A DNA stretch of 64,000 nucleotides from Erinaceus europaeus (GCF_950295315.1 NC_080175.1:84881566-84945565), one strand, 5' to 3'. Shown: positions 41,248-52,651, counted from the first letter of the stretch. Translations and numbers: made by a program. The notes: generated by a model not told the origin, from the letters alone.

Positions 41248-42457
41248 AGAGGTAGCTGTTTCTTCCCACAATGGGCTAAAATGCACTAAACCTAACATAT
41301 GTAGGTTGCCCCCCCCAAAGGAAATTACCTGAAATTCTTTAGTAAGTGCTTTCCTTAGGTTGATACATAATTAGAAAAGACACCTTTTCTTTACAATGAA
41401 AAGTGCAGGACAATTAACTTTGGATTAAATATGCAGTAATTTTAGTGCTCATTTTAACTTACTTCAGGGGTAATTTGGAATATAAACTGTATTAACCTAC
41501 TACTCAGTGATAATTGTTGAATCTATTCCAAGAGTTTGAGATCATCCCATTATGTACAGTAGGGTGTTAAGTAGGGTGAACCAATTATTCTAGAAGAACA
41601 TTAAAAAAAAAAAGAGTCTCTACCTGTATTCAAGGATTCTGCACATAATGTAATAAATAATCCTATTGGCGACTTTGATTATTATAGTCATGCTGAATGG
41701 AAAGGTATGTTTAATGTGTTTCATAAATATTGGCTTGAAAAAAGCATAAAAATAAATTATTCCAATGATTCTAAATATTATCCTACTAGTAAATTACCAT
41801 GTGATGGTTAGTTATTCAAAGGTATGAAGTTTTTTATTTCTAGACCATTATTAGCTCCTGCCATGATAAAATATATATTTTTAGTCCTTTCCTTTATACT
41901 GGTGAATACTTTGCATTTCTGTCATATTATAGCATTAATGTTAATCAGTATTCAATAAAGATCAAAATGGGATTTTTGTTAATGTATCTTTGCAGTGATT
42001 TCTTTTGCTTTTGAAAACAATCATGATCATGAACATAAAAAGCACCCTAGGACCCCAGGGATTTAAGCAATAAAACAATTAACTTTCTCATTAACAAGTT
42101 TCACAAGGCACATGAGCTAAAGAAAAAAAAACTAATAACAAATTCTTATTTCTGAAATGTTAGATCATACTGTGTTGCCTGTCATTTCAAGTAAAAACCT
42201 GTTCCAAATTCACAGAATCTCAGACATTTCCTGCAAGTTGAAAATAAAAAATGGCCTTGAGAAAACATATAATATATCAGAAATGCACAAGCAGTTAGCA
42301 TAAATAGCATGAAACCTAAAATTTAAGAGCAATAGATTATATTATCTAGGAATTTCCTCAACTGAATTATATTAGAACCTAAATCCAATAATAGTATAGA
42401 AGGGGACTTGTTTTTAGTCCTTACCCTAAACTAATTATAAAGCAACTGTCAGATTTT
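41248..42457. other. Unique DNA, nothing recognised
   Basis: AT-rich. No gene or repeat recognised. Confidence 0.4.
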
Positions 42458-42472
42458 AAAAACTGCGTATGA

Positions 42473-43590
42473 GTATATATACCACTACTTTCTCAGCCAT
42501 TCATCTTTTGTTGGGCACCTCAATTGGGATCAACAATGGTAAGGACTGCCCCATTCTCTGAAAGGGAGGTTGGGCCAAAATACTTTACCACACTAGGAAG
42601 ATGGGTCCTGAAATTGGTGCAACCTGGAATGTTCCTAGCTATGACCACAGAATGTGAGCTCAGACCTACAGGGATGCAGAGAGTACACCAGCTCCTGCAT
42701 TGAATATGAGCCCCAGATCTTATCAGTGGGGTTTACAGTTAACAATATTTATATACTTTTCCCAGATTTGGGAGCTACTCTCTTCCTTGATCCAGTTTTC
42801 TAGTCCTATTTCCAACCCAGACATCATCTTCCCAGACAATACCTTTGGTCCACCAACATGTTAGGCTTTGGGGTCAATTACAGAAGCGAGACCTTCGGCC
42901 TTCTGCATCCCATAATGATCCTGGGTCCATACCATCCAGAGGGATAAAGAATAGGGAAGCTTTCAAGAGAGGGGATTGGATATGGAGTTCTGGTGGTGGA
43001 AATTGTGTGAAATTATACTGCTCTTATCCTATGGTCTTGTCAATGTTCCATAAATAAGTAAATAATAATAATAAAAGTTAGTAAAGTCATGGGCCCATTA
43101 GAATATACCTAAAATAGACCTACTAGCTTTTTCCAAAACAGAGATCCCAAATCTCATCTACTATATTCTAATCTTCAGGTTCCTGATTATTAAGCAATTT
43201 GTTCTGCTTTATATCTGTATGCTTTTTTAGCCACAAAGTTTCAGATGCTATCATGAAGTTAACCTTCCTTAGGCAGACAACCTCACAAATGTGTCCTAGA
43301 ACCCCACCTCTCCAGAGCCCTACCCCACTGGGTACAGATAGAGACAGGCTGAGAGTATGGATTGACTTGCCAATGTCCATGTTCAGCAGGGAAGCAGTTA
43401 CAGAAGCCAGACCTTCCACCTTCTGCACCCCATAATGATCCTGAGTCCATACTCCCAGAGGGAGAAAGAATAGGAAATTTTCCAATAGAGGTGATGGAAT
43501 ACATAGCTCTGGTGGTATAAATTTTGTGGAATTTTACCCCTTTTATCATATAGTCTTGCCAATAGTTCCAATTTATAAATAAATTAAAAA
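42473..43590 (+). mobile_element. L1 3' end with short 5' inversion
   Basis: 42,473-42,520 is antisense ORF2-end sequence (reverse of GATGAATGGCTGAGAAAG and TATATATAC). From 42,521 the 3'UTR runs in plus orientation to an A tail. The duplications AAAAACTGCGTATGA (42,458) and AAAAACTGTGTATGA (43,590) bound the whole. The 3'-terminal module occurs twice (about 42,877-43,073 and 43,390-43,590), suggesting a second short L1 end inside the first. Confidence 0.8.
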
Positions 43591-43989
43591 AAAACTGTGT
43601 ATGAAACCAAACAGAGACAAAACTAGGCATTGAGTGGACAGGCTGAATGACGATAGGGTAACTAATTAGCAATTGATGGTATAACTACAGGGAAAAACTG
43701 AAGGTTGTAACTAGGCAGCAAAATAAGTAGAAATCATCATACATGACCAAAGTTGAAAAATAATAAAACTGTCTAGAATTAAAGAAATTTTTTTGATTAA
43801 GTGGAATTACTTGAAATGGAAGGCTATTTAATATTTACACTGACAATATTTACACTGAACATTTTCTATATAACAGCATTGAGATGAACTATCACTGAAT
43901 TAGAATAGCTGACCTAAAGCATGCCCAGCCTAGCAGCCAATAACATATATACACCTTTGATTCAGCAGAGTCAGAGTACTGCCTCTTTT

Positions 43990-44170
43990 TTCTTTCTCTT
44001 TTCTTTTTACTTTGTTTGGGGGTTAATGAATTATAGCACAATTGTTAACACATGTCATAATTTCTCATGGCATAAGAGGTGACAGGTGTCTGCCCCAAAA
44101 TTCCTCCACCAAGTCCCGCTGCTTCTTTTATAGACAACCCGATTACTTAGAAGTGTCCATCAGATGGGAA
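43990..44170 (-). mobile_element. L1 3' end fragment, compact form
   Basis: GGGGGTTAATGAATTATAGC and CACATGTCATAATTTCTC match the compact L1 3' end on the minus strand (compare 22,948). Confidence 0.5.
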
Positions 44171-44470
44171 ACAATGGAAAATTTTGACACTTAAAATAAA
44201 AATATTCAGAGATATTAGAAGGCTTGGGGAAATAACAGAGGAAGATCAAAAGAAAAAAAGGAGAAAACTAAAAACTTTGAACCAGTATTTGAAAGCTAAA
44301 CTTATCTAACAGTGTTGATAAATTCCAGATAAAAGTTCTGGTTAAGGGTGCTGAGTTCAGAGTCTACAAAGGAGAGTTCAGTAAACTTTCCTGCTTTGAG
44401 CGGGGACAGAAAAGAGCTATATTAAAGGTTAATTGAAGAAAGGCTCTTGAAAAAACTAACTAACTCTTCT

Positions 44471-46112
44471 GGGGGGTTCCTGGAAGATGGTGGACAGAGA
44501 AGCTGCTAGTGGCTCGAGCTCTGACCACATCTTCTGTAAATGGTAGGATTTTCTGCCTTTAGTAGGCCAGTCAATAAGGGGTCCTAGCGGTGACACCAAG
44601 GTGGTGACTATAACTTAATTTGTGTTAAGAAATAGAGTAGAAAAAAAGGGAAAATAATTTTTTTCCTTTTAATTATTAAGCACACCTTCTCCCCTTCTCC
44701 CCCCCATAACCAGTCCCTGGGGACCACCTCCTAGCAGGCTCCCCTGCTGAGCTCTGTCTTTACCAAATTCCTGTCCCACCAGGGAGTATCATTCATTCTA
44801 AGTCTATACCCTTCTGAAACCTCTGGCCTTTTTTCTTTCTAAGTAGCCAAACCCCCCCCACCTCACCTCGCATAGCTAATTAAATAATTATAAATAAATA
44901 AATAAATAAATAACTCTTTCCTTTCACAGCTCTTTTATGACTGTTCTTTTTCTTATCTTTTTCATTTTTTCTCTCTCTCTTTTTTCTTTTTCTCATTCTT
45001 GTCATCCTTTCTTCCTTAATCCTACAGCTTCCAAAGCCACAGGCCCCAGACCCCACACCACCAAACAGTGTGCTTTTTGAATTCACTGATACACATTTGG
45101 GAATTATTTTGGGGAAGAATTCTGACTTAGTATGGACTCTCACTGCGAGTGTCTCTGCTCAACTTCCCTTCCTCCTTTAGCCACCCCTAGAATATACAGT
45201 AGATAGTAGATTTGCATAACTGTCTATTTCAGCTATCCTTGTCTAGTCCTGAGTTTTGTTTTGTTTTTTCTCATTCTTAACAATCAGCTGCCTCTGATCA
45301 TGAGGTTTGAGGTAATCTGGGACAGGTTTTTTTTTTTACCCTGCTCTATTTTATTATTAATATTATATAAATGCATATATCTTCCCCCTTTAGGTTGATC
45401 AGAATTAACTCTTAGGGTATCTTTCATTGCTAGGGTAGTGGGCATCTTATCTATTGTGGGAGGAACTTGTCTCCTTACTCCTGCCTCCTCTACAGACTCT
45501 CCCCCCCCTCCTCCTAGCTAAATAAAAAAAATTAATTAAATTAAATTAAAAATAAAGTAATAAAAAAACCCTTTCCTTTCACTGCTCTTTAATTACAGCT
45601 CTTTTTCTTATCTTTTCCCTTTTCTCTCACTTGTATCTTTTTTCTTTTTCTTTTTATCTTGTCATACACTTCTTCCTTCTTCTTTGCCTTTCTGAATTTG
45701 TGAATTATTTTGGGGAAGAAATCTGACTCAGAGTGGATTCTCTATGTGTGTATCTCTGCTTTACTTCCCTTTCCCCTCTTGTTACCCCTAGAATATACAG
45801 TGGATAGTAGATTTGCATAACTGTCTATTCTTGCTATCCTCTCTTTCTTTTCTCTTTCTTCTTCACTGGGATTTGGTTACTATTTTTTCATGGACTGGAG
45901 AAATTGTTTGGCTAACTGGTAGTGATTAAACTGCTTCAATACTTGCTTCAGTTGCTACTGTAATTCCTGAGGTTAGTGAGTGCAATTGTCATAAAGGTAT
46001 TTAGTACAGTGTTGCTTTTAAGACACAGCAGCTGAGGAACAACAGAGCATAAAAAAGAAACACATAAATAAAAAAAATAGGTAGATCAAAAACAAATAAA
46101 ACTGCTACTCCA
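44471..46112 (+). promoter_or_regulatory. L1 5'UTR with tandem-like units
   Basis: This is the internal promoter region of L1. Two related blocks, about 44,840-45,250 and 45,480-45,850, share the order CTTTCCTTTCAC, GGGGAAGAA.TCTGACT, CCTAGAATATACAGT, GATAGTAGATTTGCATAACT, with a period near 600 bp. The layout recalls monomer-type L1 promoters. It is pyrimidine-rich. Confidence 0.65.
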
Positions 46113-46986
46113 ATGAATGAAGAAAAGAGCCCAGAAGAAACTCAAATCAGCCAGAAGTAACCATAGATAAGAAAAGTATGCAAGCAATAATAAACTTATT
46201 AATCACAGAAATGAAAACAACATTGGAGGAAATGAACAGCAGTATTAGGGAAACAACAGATGAGTCCCCCAAGGAAAATACTGATTATCTTGAGGCAATC
46301 AGAGAACTGAAAGCTGAAATAGCTGTAATGAAGAAAGAAGCTGAGGCAAGGGAAAGCAGACTAACAGAAGCAGAAAACAGAATTAGTCAGAGGATGAGTT
46401 AGAGAAAATGAAGAAAGAGGTGAAAGAGCTTAAAAAGAGATTGAGAGACACTGAAAACAACAACAGAGACATATGGGATGATCTCAAAAGAAGTAACATT
46501 TGTATAATTCGCCTGCCAGAGGAAGAAAGAGAGGAAGGGGAAGAAAACATTCTAGAGGAAATAATAGAAGAAAACTTCCCAGACCTGAATAACAGAAAGG
46601 ACATCAAGATTCAAGAGGCCCAGAGAGTTCCAAACAGAATCAACCCACACCTGAAGACACCAACACACATCACAGTCACAATGAGAAGAAGTAAGGATAA
46701 AGAAAGGATCCTAAAGGCTGCAAGAGAAAAACAAAAAGTCACATACAAGGGAAAAACCATAAGATTATCTGCAGACTTCTCCACTCAAACTCTAAAAGCC
46801 AGAAGAGGATGGCAAGATATCTATCGAGCCCTGAATGAAAAAGGGTTTCAACCAAGGATAATATATCCTGCTAGACTTTCATTCAAACTAGATGGAGGGA
46901 TCAAAACCTTCTTAGACAAACAACAGTTAAAGGAGGCAACCATCACCAAGCCGGCCCTGAAAGAGGTTCTAAAAGACCTCTTATAA
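46113..46986 (+). pseudogene. L1 ORF1, frameshifted
   Basis: The full-length region of about 290 codons is broken. A start at 46,113 (MNEEKSPEETQISQK) meets a stop after 15 codons. The frame from 46,178 covers the coiled coil (MQAIINLLITEMKTTLEEMN) and stops after NRISQ because four bases present in the 28-kb copy are missing. The remaining 192 codons hold the RNA-recognition part (NICIIRLPEEEREEGEENIL) and the C-terminal domain to the natural stop at 46,984. It is otherwise very close to the 28-kb copy. Confidence 0.9.
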
Positions 46987-47052
46987 ACAAGAACATCACT
47001 ATAATACTGGCAATATATCAGAGCAAACAAAAAAAAAATTCTTTTTTGAACA

Positions 47053-47318
47053 ATGGCACTACAATACATTAAATCCATAATATCAATAAATGTCAATGGC
47101 TTAAACTCACCCATCAAAAGGCACAGAGTTGGGGGATGGATCAGAATACATAATCCAACCATATGCTGCTTGCAAGAATCCCATCTGTCACAACAAGATA
47201 AACACAGACTTAAAGTGAAAGGATGGAAAACTACCATACAGGCCAATGGACCACAAAAAAGGACAGGAACAGCCATTCTCATCTCAGACACGATAGATTT
47301 TAAATTAAATAAAGTAAT
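47053..47318 (+). pseudogene. L1 ORF2 N-terminus (endonuclease start)
   Basis: The frame starts MALQYIKSIISINVNGLNSP and includes CCLQESHL, the conserved endonuclease segment with its catalytic glutamate. It continues to ILISDTIDFKLNKV and then runs into non-L1 sequence. It is 66 bp after the ORF1 stop, the normal L1 spacing. It holds under one tenth of ORF2. Confidence 0.9.
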
Positions 47319-47666
47319 AAAAAAACTAACGCATCTGACATATTAGTTATATAAAGGTTTTTATAAGACAAAGTCTTTGGCCAATCATGGCACATTAAAT
47401 TAGATAAGTGACAGATATGGAAACCTTAGTTAATTATTAGAAATTATAACAAAGTCAAAAGGATATGATAGAAATGAAAAAAGAATAAATCAAAACTTTA
47501 GTGGATATTTAATAGTGTTTTAAACAGAGTTGAAGATAAAAATTAGTTAACTAAATGGCTAATAACTAAAAAATATAAAGTGCTCAGTAAACTAAACATC
47601 AATTAAAAAAAACATTAGAAAATGGGGTGAAGATATGGGCAGAAATTTCACCTAAGAAGAAACTTA

Positions 47667-48000
47667 GAGAGTCCGGTGGTAGTGCAGTGGATTAAGCACA
47701 TGTGGCACTAAGCACAAGAACCAGCGTAGGGATCCCAGTTCGAGACCCTGGTACCCCTAACTGCAGTGGAGTAGCTTCAGGTCTGTAGGAAACAGGTCTG
47801 TAGGTGTCTTTTTCTCCCCTTTCTGTCTTCCCCTCCTCTCTCTGTCCTATCCAACAACAACAACATCAATAACAACAACAATAATAACCACAATGATAAA
47901 ACAACAAGGGCAACAACAAAAGGGAAAAAATAGCCTCCAGGAGTAGTGAATTAGTGGTGCAGGCACCGAGCCCCAGCAATAACCCTGGAGTCAAGAAGAA
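47667..48000 (+). mobile_element. Long type B SINE
   Basis: The head GAGTCCGGTGGTAGTGCAG leads into CAACAACAACATCAATAACA and GGGCAACAACAAAAGGG. The extra 3' part CCTCCAGGAGTAGTGAATTA...CCCCAGCAATAACCCTGGAG is seen only in the long subtype (also 62,141 and 49,690). Confidence 0.9.
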
Positions 48001-48248
48001 AAAAAAATTCAGAGGGACAACAGATAGAGGATAAAATGTTCAAAGTCACTGATCCTCATAGAAATGCAAATAAAGGTAACAATGAGATACCACTTCACAC
48101 CTGTGAGAATGACACACCAGAAAAGACAGAAATGACAAATATTGGAGAAGATATGAAGAAAAGAGACTTCTGCACTCCTGGTGGGAGTGTGAGATAGTCC
48201 AGCCACTGTGAAAAGCAATCTGGAGATTGATCAGAAAACTAGAAATGG

Positions 48249-48466
48249 TAGGGGGATGGGTGGTGGTGCACCTGGTTGAGTGCACATGCTACAATGTGCA
48301 AGGACCAGGGTTCAAGCCCCCTGTCCCCACCTGCAGTGGAAATGCTTCACTAGTAGTGAAGCAGGGCTACAAGTCTATCTGTCTGTCTGTCTATCTCCCT
48401 TTCCTCTCCATTTCTGAATGTCTCTATCAAATAAATAAAGATAATAAATAAATAATAAAGAAATAA
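48249..48466 (+). mobile_element. Type A SINE
   Basis: The head is GGGTGGTGGTGCACCTGG and the B-box GGTTCAAGCC. A CTGTCTGTCTGTCTAT stretch and an AATAAATAAAGATAATAAAT tail follow. Confidence 0.9.
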
Positions 48467-48594
48467 CCCATGACCTATAACCTATGACTCAGCAATTACT
48501 TTCCTGGGGATTTACCCAAAGCAAACAGAAACACCTAACAGAAGAGATCTATGTATACCTGTGTCTGTGAAACGGAGCAATATATATCCCCACC

Positions 48595-48765
48595 AGGAGG
48601 ATTATTTTAATACTGCAATGTCCCCGACATTTGTTGTTACTGTCATTTCTGATGTATGATAGTCTCATAGGAATGAAGTAGTATCTCATTATTGTCTTTA
48701 TTTGAATTTCCCTTACAATCGGTGGCTTGGAGTATTTTTCATATGTCTGTTCATTTTTATGAAAG
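48595..48765 (-). pseudogene. Old L1 ORF2 fragment, antisense
   Basis: GAAGTAGTATCTCATTATTG and GAGTATTTTTCATATGTCTG are the minus-strand equivalents of the ORF2 3' region, opposite to the neighbour at 48.0-48.56 kb. It could be a 5' inversion of that element or a separate piece. Confidence 0.6.
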
Positions 48766-48767
48766 AG

Positions 48768-49005
48768 GCAGACAAGACAGACTAGAGCATTGCTTAACTG
48801 TGATCTTGTCTGTGATCAAACCTGACACTTCATACATGTAAATCCTATGCTTGATAAGCTAATACATCTCCCCAGTCCTGCTTTGTTGGTTTTATTTGAT
48901 AGAGAGACCAGACTATTGCTGTTACAGGCATCCAGGATCAAAACCACAGCTTCATGTCTGTAATGCATGCACTGTAGGGTTGGACCCAATCCCTACTCCA
49001 CAAAC
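48768..49005 (-). mobile_element. Two degraded C-like SINEs
   Basis: 48,768-48,882 (AGAGCATTGCTTAACTGTGA, GATCAAACCTGACAC) and 48,893-49,005 (GACCAGACTATTGCTGTTAC, CAGGATCAAAACCACAG) look like two consecutive old SINEs on the minus strand. Confidence 0.45.
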
Positions 49006-49439
49006 TTTGTTGTTATAATAATAATAATTATACCTTGTGTTTTCCTATTATGAAAAATACATACTCTTACAGGTATTTGAGAATAGACGTATAGAGAAAG
49101 AAATGATGTCATCAATAATACTTCTGTATAATATTGAACATTTTGTATTTTTGAATATATATCACAATATTCTCATTACTTGTAGTCATTAAAAGTCAGG
49201 ATTTGAGTCTTTTCTCAAGAATATATCAATGTAAATGATCTAATATCCAACTAAGGGGTCCAGACGCCGGTTTCTTGCATGAGGCAGTAGTTTGTATCCC
49301 TGGAAACACACATGACGGGGTGATATTCATTTATTTCTCTCTTTCTTTAATGAAAATTAGTAAATAAAGACATATTCAATAACATTTAGGGTAAAAAGGA
49401 GAGCATACAATGTAGAGAGATGCAATGCTAAACTATACA

Positions 49440-49675
49440 GAAGATGATTTTTTATGTGTTACTGATTTAATAATGATCAACAAGACCATAGGATAAGAGG
49501 GGTACAACTCCACACAATTCCCACCACCAGAGTTCCATATCCCATCCCCTCCCTTGAAATCTTTCCTGTTCTTTCTCCCTCTGGCAGCATGCAGAAGGTG
49601 GGAGGTCTGGCTTCTATAATTGATTCTCTGTTGGACATAGGCTTTGGCAGGTCGATCCATACATCCAACCTGTTT
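49440..49675 (-). mobile_element. L1 3'UTR end fragment
   Basis: CAAGACCATAGGATAAGAGG to CAGGTCGATCCATACATCCA matches the terminal L1 3'UTR module on the minus strand. Its upstream part is cut by the SINE insertions at 49,676. Confidence 0.75.
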
Positions 49676-49691
49676 CTATACAAAAGATTTT

Positions 49692-50043
49692 TTCTTTCTT
49701 TCTTCCTTCCTTTCTTTCTTTCTTTTCTTTTCTTCTCTTTTCTTCTTTTTTTTTTTTTGCCTCCAGAGTTATTTACTGGGACACTATGAATCTACTTCTC
49801 CTGGAGGCTGTTTTTTTCCCTTTTGTTGCCCTTGTTGTTTATTGTTGTTGTTGTTATTGCTATTGTTGTTGTTGTATAGGACAGAGAGAAATAAAGAGAG
49901 GACAGGAAGACAGAGAGGGTGAGAGAAAGACTGTGAAGCAGTCTTTCTGCAGGTGGGGAGCCGAGGCTCGAACCCGAATCCTTATACCAGTCCTTGTGCT
50001 TTGTGCCATGTGCACTTAACCTGCTGTGCTACCTCCCAGCTCC
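49692..50043 (-). mobile_element. Long type B SINE with (GAAA)-like tail
   Basis: The pyrimidine tract 49,692-49,759 is the A-rich tail in reverse. CTCCTGGAGGC, GTTGCCCTTGTTG, GTCTTTCTGCAGGTGGGGAG and a head ending CTACCTCCCAGCTCC follow. Flanking duplications are CTATACAAAAGATTTT (49,676) and CTATACAGAGGATTTT (50,044). Confidence 0.9.
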
Positions 50044-50059
50044 CTATACAGAGGATTTT

Positions 50060-50233
50060 TTAAAAAATATTTTTATTTATTTTATTTTTGAGAGAGATGC
50101 AGAGAGAGGGACAGACAGAAACACCAGAGCACTGCTCAGTTCTGGCTTATGGTGGTGCAGGGGATTGATCCTGGGATTTTGGAGCCTCGGGCATGAGAGT
50201 GTGTTTGCATAACCATTATGCTGTCTCCCCTGC
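50060..50233 (-). mobile_element. Type C SINE at the same target site
   Basis: GAGAGAGATGCAGAGAGAGG, CCAGAGCACTGCTCAGTTCT, GGGGATTGATCCTGGGA and ACCATTATGCTGTCTCCCC are type C on the minus strand. Exact duplications CTATACAGAGGATTTT lie at 50,044-50,059 and 50,234-50,249. Confidence 0.93.
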
Positions 50234-50242
50234 TCTATACAG

Positions 50243-50332
50243 AGGATTTTAAAGGAATTTTTAAACTAGGTAGATTATAATATCAGAAGGATTTTAAAGG
50301 AATTTTTAAACTAGGTAGATTATAGTATCAGA
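50243..50332. repeat. 45-bp tandem duplication
   Basis: Two direct copies of a 45-bp unit starting AGGATTTTAAAGGAAT (50,243-50,287 and 50,288-50,332), differing at one base (ATAATATC/ATAGTATC). It begins within the right-hand SINE target duplication. Confidence 0.95.
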
Positions 50333-51185
50333 AGGAAGATTTTGGCAGCTAATATATAAATGACAATGAATAAATTGTATAACTTAGCTTTTGTGCGAGA
50401 TAAAAGTTATTCAACAACTCAAAATTCACCTTTGATTAATTTTGATTAACAGATTAATTAGATTCCCCATTGTTCAAAATGATGTTTCTATAAATGGGAT
50501 AAATGAAATGTCAGAGGAAGGACTCTAATAAGTATCAGTTACTCACTCCCCAAGACCTTCTACTATGGAAGCTGAGACGGGACCGCGATTGCATGATGTC
50601 TGTGGCTGAGCTTCACTCAAAAGAGGAGCCAGTGCATGGCGATGGTTCTTTACATGGGTTCTTTACTGACTTTCAGTTTTGAATGAAGTGATTTATCTGC
50701 TTAATAATGATTTAATTAAGAGGGAGTAAAAGTATCAGTCAGTGAAAGTGGGTGATAAGTTGATACAGTTTTTATTCTGGGAATGTGGTTTAGAGGTTTT
50801 TTTTTATTAGTAAATATACAATTTTATATATCCCAGGGAACATCTTCACTCAATTTTTAGCATTCATAAAGTGAGTCAAATTCCAATTCATGACTACTTT
50901 ATCTTCATGTTTCCCCCTTTACCTTATGTCAGCTCCAGAAGTCTCCTCAGTGTTCTTTTCCAATAATAATAATGTGTCAACTTGACTTAGCTTTCGGCCA
51001 ATATTACTAGCTTTCAATGTACCATTTGCTTTTTTGAAAGTGATATATCCAGCTTTACTTTTGATACTCAACAAGATTATGTTGTCCATATCCCATCTGT
51101 GAAAGAAACCCTCAACTATTACTTTCTCTACTCAAGGTTTGCTAAAGTATCGATCAGCTATCAATGCCTCTTTTCTCAGGTACAA
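50333..51185. other. Unique DNA, nothing recognised
   Basis: 50,560-50,660 is slightly richer in CpG (GACGGGACCGCGATTGC) but carries no frame or repeat I can name. Confidence 0.4.
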
Positions 51186-51187
51186 AG

Positions 51188-51242
51188 GGAGAGAGAGAGA
51201 CAGAGAGAGAGAGAGACAGAGAGAGACAGAGAGAGAGGGGGG
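51188..51242. repeat. (GAGA/CAGA)n tract
   Basis: A purine-rich run of GAGAGA and CAGAGAGA units. Confidence 0.9.
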
Positions 51243-51380
51243 AACACATCATAGCATCAATGCAAGCACACTTTCAGGCAAACTATCTTGTTAGCTCTAT
51301 CATTTTGGATCATGAGATATACTTTGTATTTGTAATTTTAGTTGCAGCTGATTTCTTATTAAAGAGGATGGCTTTTACAG

Positions 51381-51578
51381 GACCCAGGTGGTGGTTCCCT
51401 TAGTTTAGTGCATACACTACATGTACAAGGACCAGGGTTCAAACCACCACTCCCCAACTACTGGAAGGAAGTTTTACACGCAGTACTTGAGGTGTCTTTC
51501 TTACTCTCGTCCCCATATCACTCCTCCCCCTCTCAATTTCTCTCCGTTTTATTAAATAAAACATTTTTAAAAGAGTTC
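51381..51578 (+). mobile_element. Type A SINE
   Basis: GACCCAGGTGGTGGTTCCC is the head, GGTTCAAACC the B-box and CAACTACTGGAAGGAAGTTT the diverged core. TATTAAATAAAACATTTTTA is the tail. Possible short duplications are GGCTTTTACAG and CCCTTTTACAAG. Confidence 0.75.
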
Positions 51579-52043
51579 CCCTTTTACAAGTAATGAAATT
51601 CAAATATATGAATAAGGCAGCTTCCAAGTTTGTTCATCAGATTAGGTTGTAGCCTAGTATTTCTCTCTGATCCTCTCCTTCTTCCCTCCAGAGTGTCATT
51701 TATGGCTCATGTATTCATTCTAAATTTGGAAAAGGTAAAGTCACATGATTAAGCATCTGTTCATTCTGGTATCTGTTGAGGTGAATAATCTCACCCGTAG
51801 CTTGGATGTGTCACCTTTATTTGCTTAGTCATAGCACCAAAATGGTAACTGGTGGAACCTAAAGACAAAGCCAGTTTTGGAATAGCTTTTGCCCTTCACA
51901 AGCTGTAGAAATTTCTCTTCTGACTGAATCTTTACCAAAGCAAAAGAAAATGTTACTGCTGGCTTATAACATTTTGGTAACTGCTTCTTCTAAGTGTCTA
52001 TATGTACAACAATAATTTCTTAGGTGGCATATAGTTTTTAAAT

Positions 52044-52238
52044 CTCTTATTGGATAGAGACAGAAATAAATTGAGAGGAAAGGAGAAGATAGAGAGGGAA
52101 AGAGGCAGAGAGACACCTGCAGCCCTGCTTCACCACCGCTGAAGCTTTCCTCCTACAGGTGGGGACCAGGGGCTTTAAACCTAGGACCATGTGCACTGTA
52201 ATGTGTGTACTCAACCAGGTGCGCCACCACCTGGCTCC
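52044..52238 (-). mobile_element. Type A SINE
   Basis: TTATTGGATAGAGACAGA, ACACCTGCAGCCCTGCTTC, AGGTGGGGACCAGGGGC and a head GCGCCACCACCTGGCTCC are well preserved. Confidence 0.9.
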
Positions 52239-52539
52239 ACCACTATTTCTTTATAACACTCTAGTAACATAAACATTTTGGTGGTACAACCTCTCCTACT
52301 TAGCTCATTCTAAATGTATAATTTATGCTAACACCTGACTCAGCAAGGGAACATCTAGGTGTTTAGCACTATCAGAGTTCCATAGGTACACATTCTAATG
52401 AACTGGCATGGGAAGTAAGAAGAGTGAATTCTTTGCATATAGGATGCCCAAGTTCATCAACCACATTGCATATGTTCTAGAGTCTCTCTTTTCCTTCCTC
52501 ATAACATAAACAAATTTTGAAAAAAAAATAAGATGAATG

Positions 52540-52651
52540 GTAGGTTGGCAAAACAGTTCACTTGGACAGGGTGCCTGCTTTGTCTGGCAAGAGACCTAGG
52601 TTTTAGACTAACCCTAAAGGAACTTTAGGAAGCTTAAGTACTGTAGTACAT

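Larger units (their letters stand above)
44471..47320 (+). mobile_element. L1 with 5' end but ending early in ORF2
   Basis: It starts GGGGGGTTCCTGGAAGATGG, an L1-like 5' end with a YY1-type ATGG core. It has a 1.6-kb 5'UTR, ORF1, a 66-bp spacer and the first 90 codons of ORF2, then stops in an A-rich stretch (AATAAAGTAATAAAAAAA). AAAAAACTAAC occurs just before (44,450-44,460) and just after (47,320-47,330), a possible but A-rich target duplication. The rest of ORF2 and the 3'UTR are missing. Confidence 0.8.
47540..48565 (+). pseudogene. Old L1 ORF2 3' region, split by two SINEs
   Basis: Decayed ORF2 sequence appears at about 47,540-47,666 (GTGAAGATATGGGCAGAAAT), 48,001-48,248 (GAGATACCACTTCACACCTG, CTGCACTCCTGGTGGGAGTG) and 48,467-48,565 (CAGCAATTACTTTCCTGGGG). 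This is an older lineage than the copy at 28-33 kb. Confidence 0.7.
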
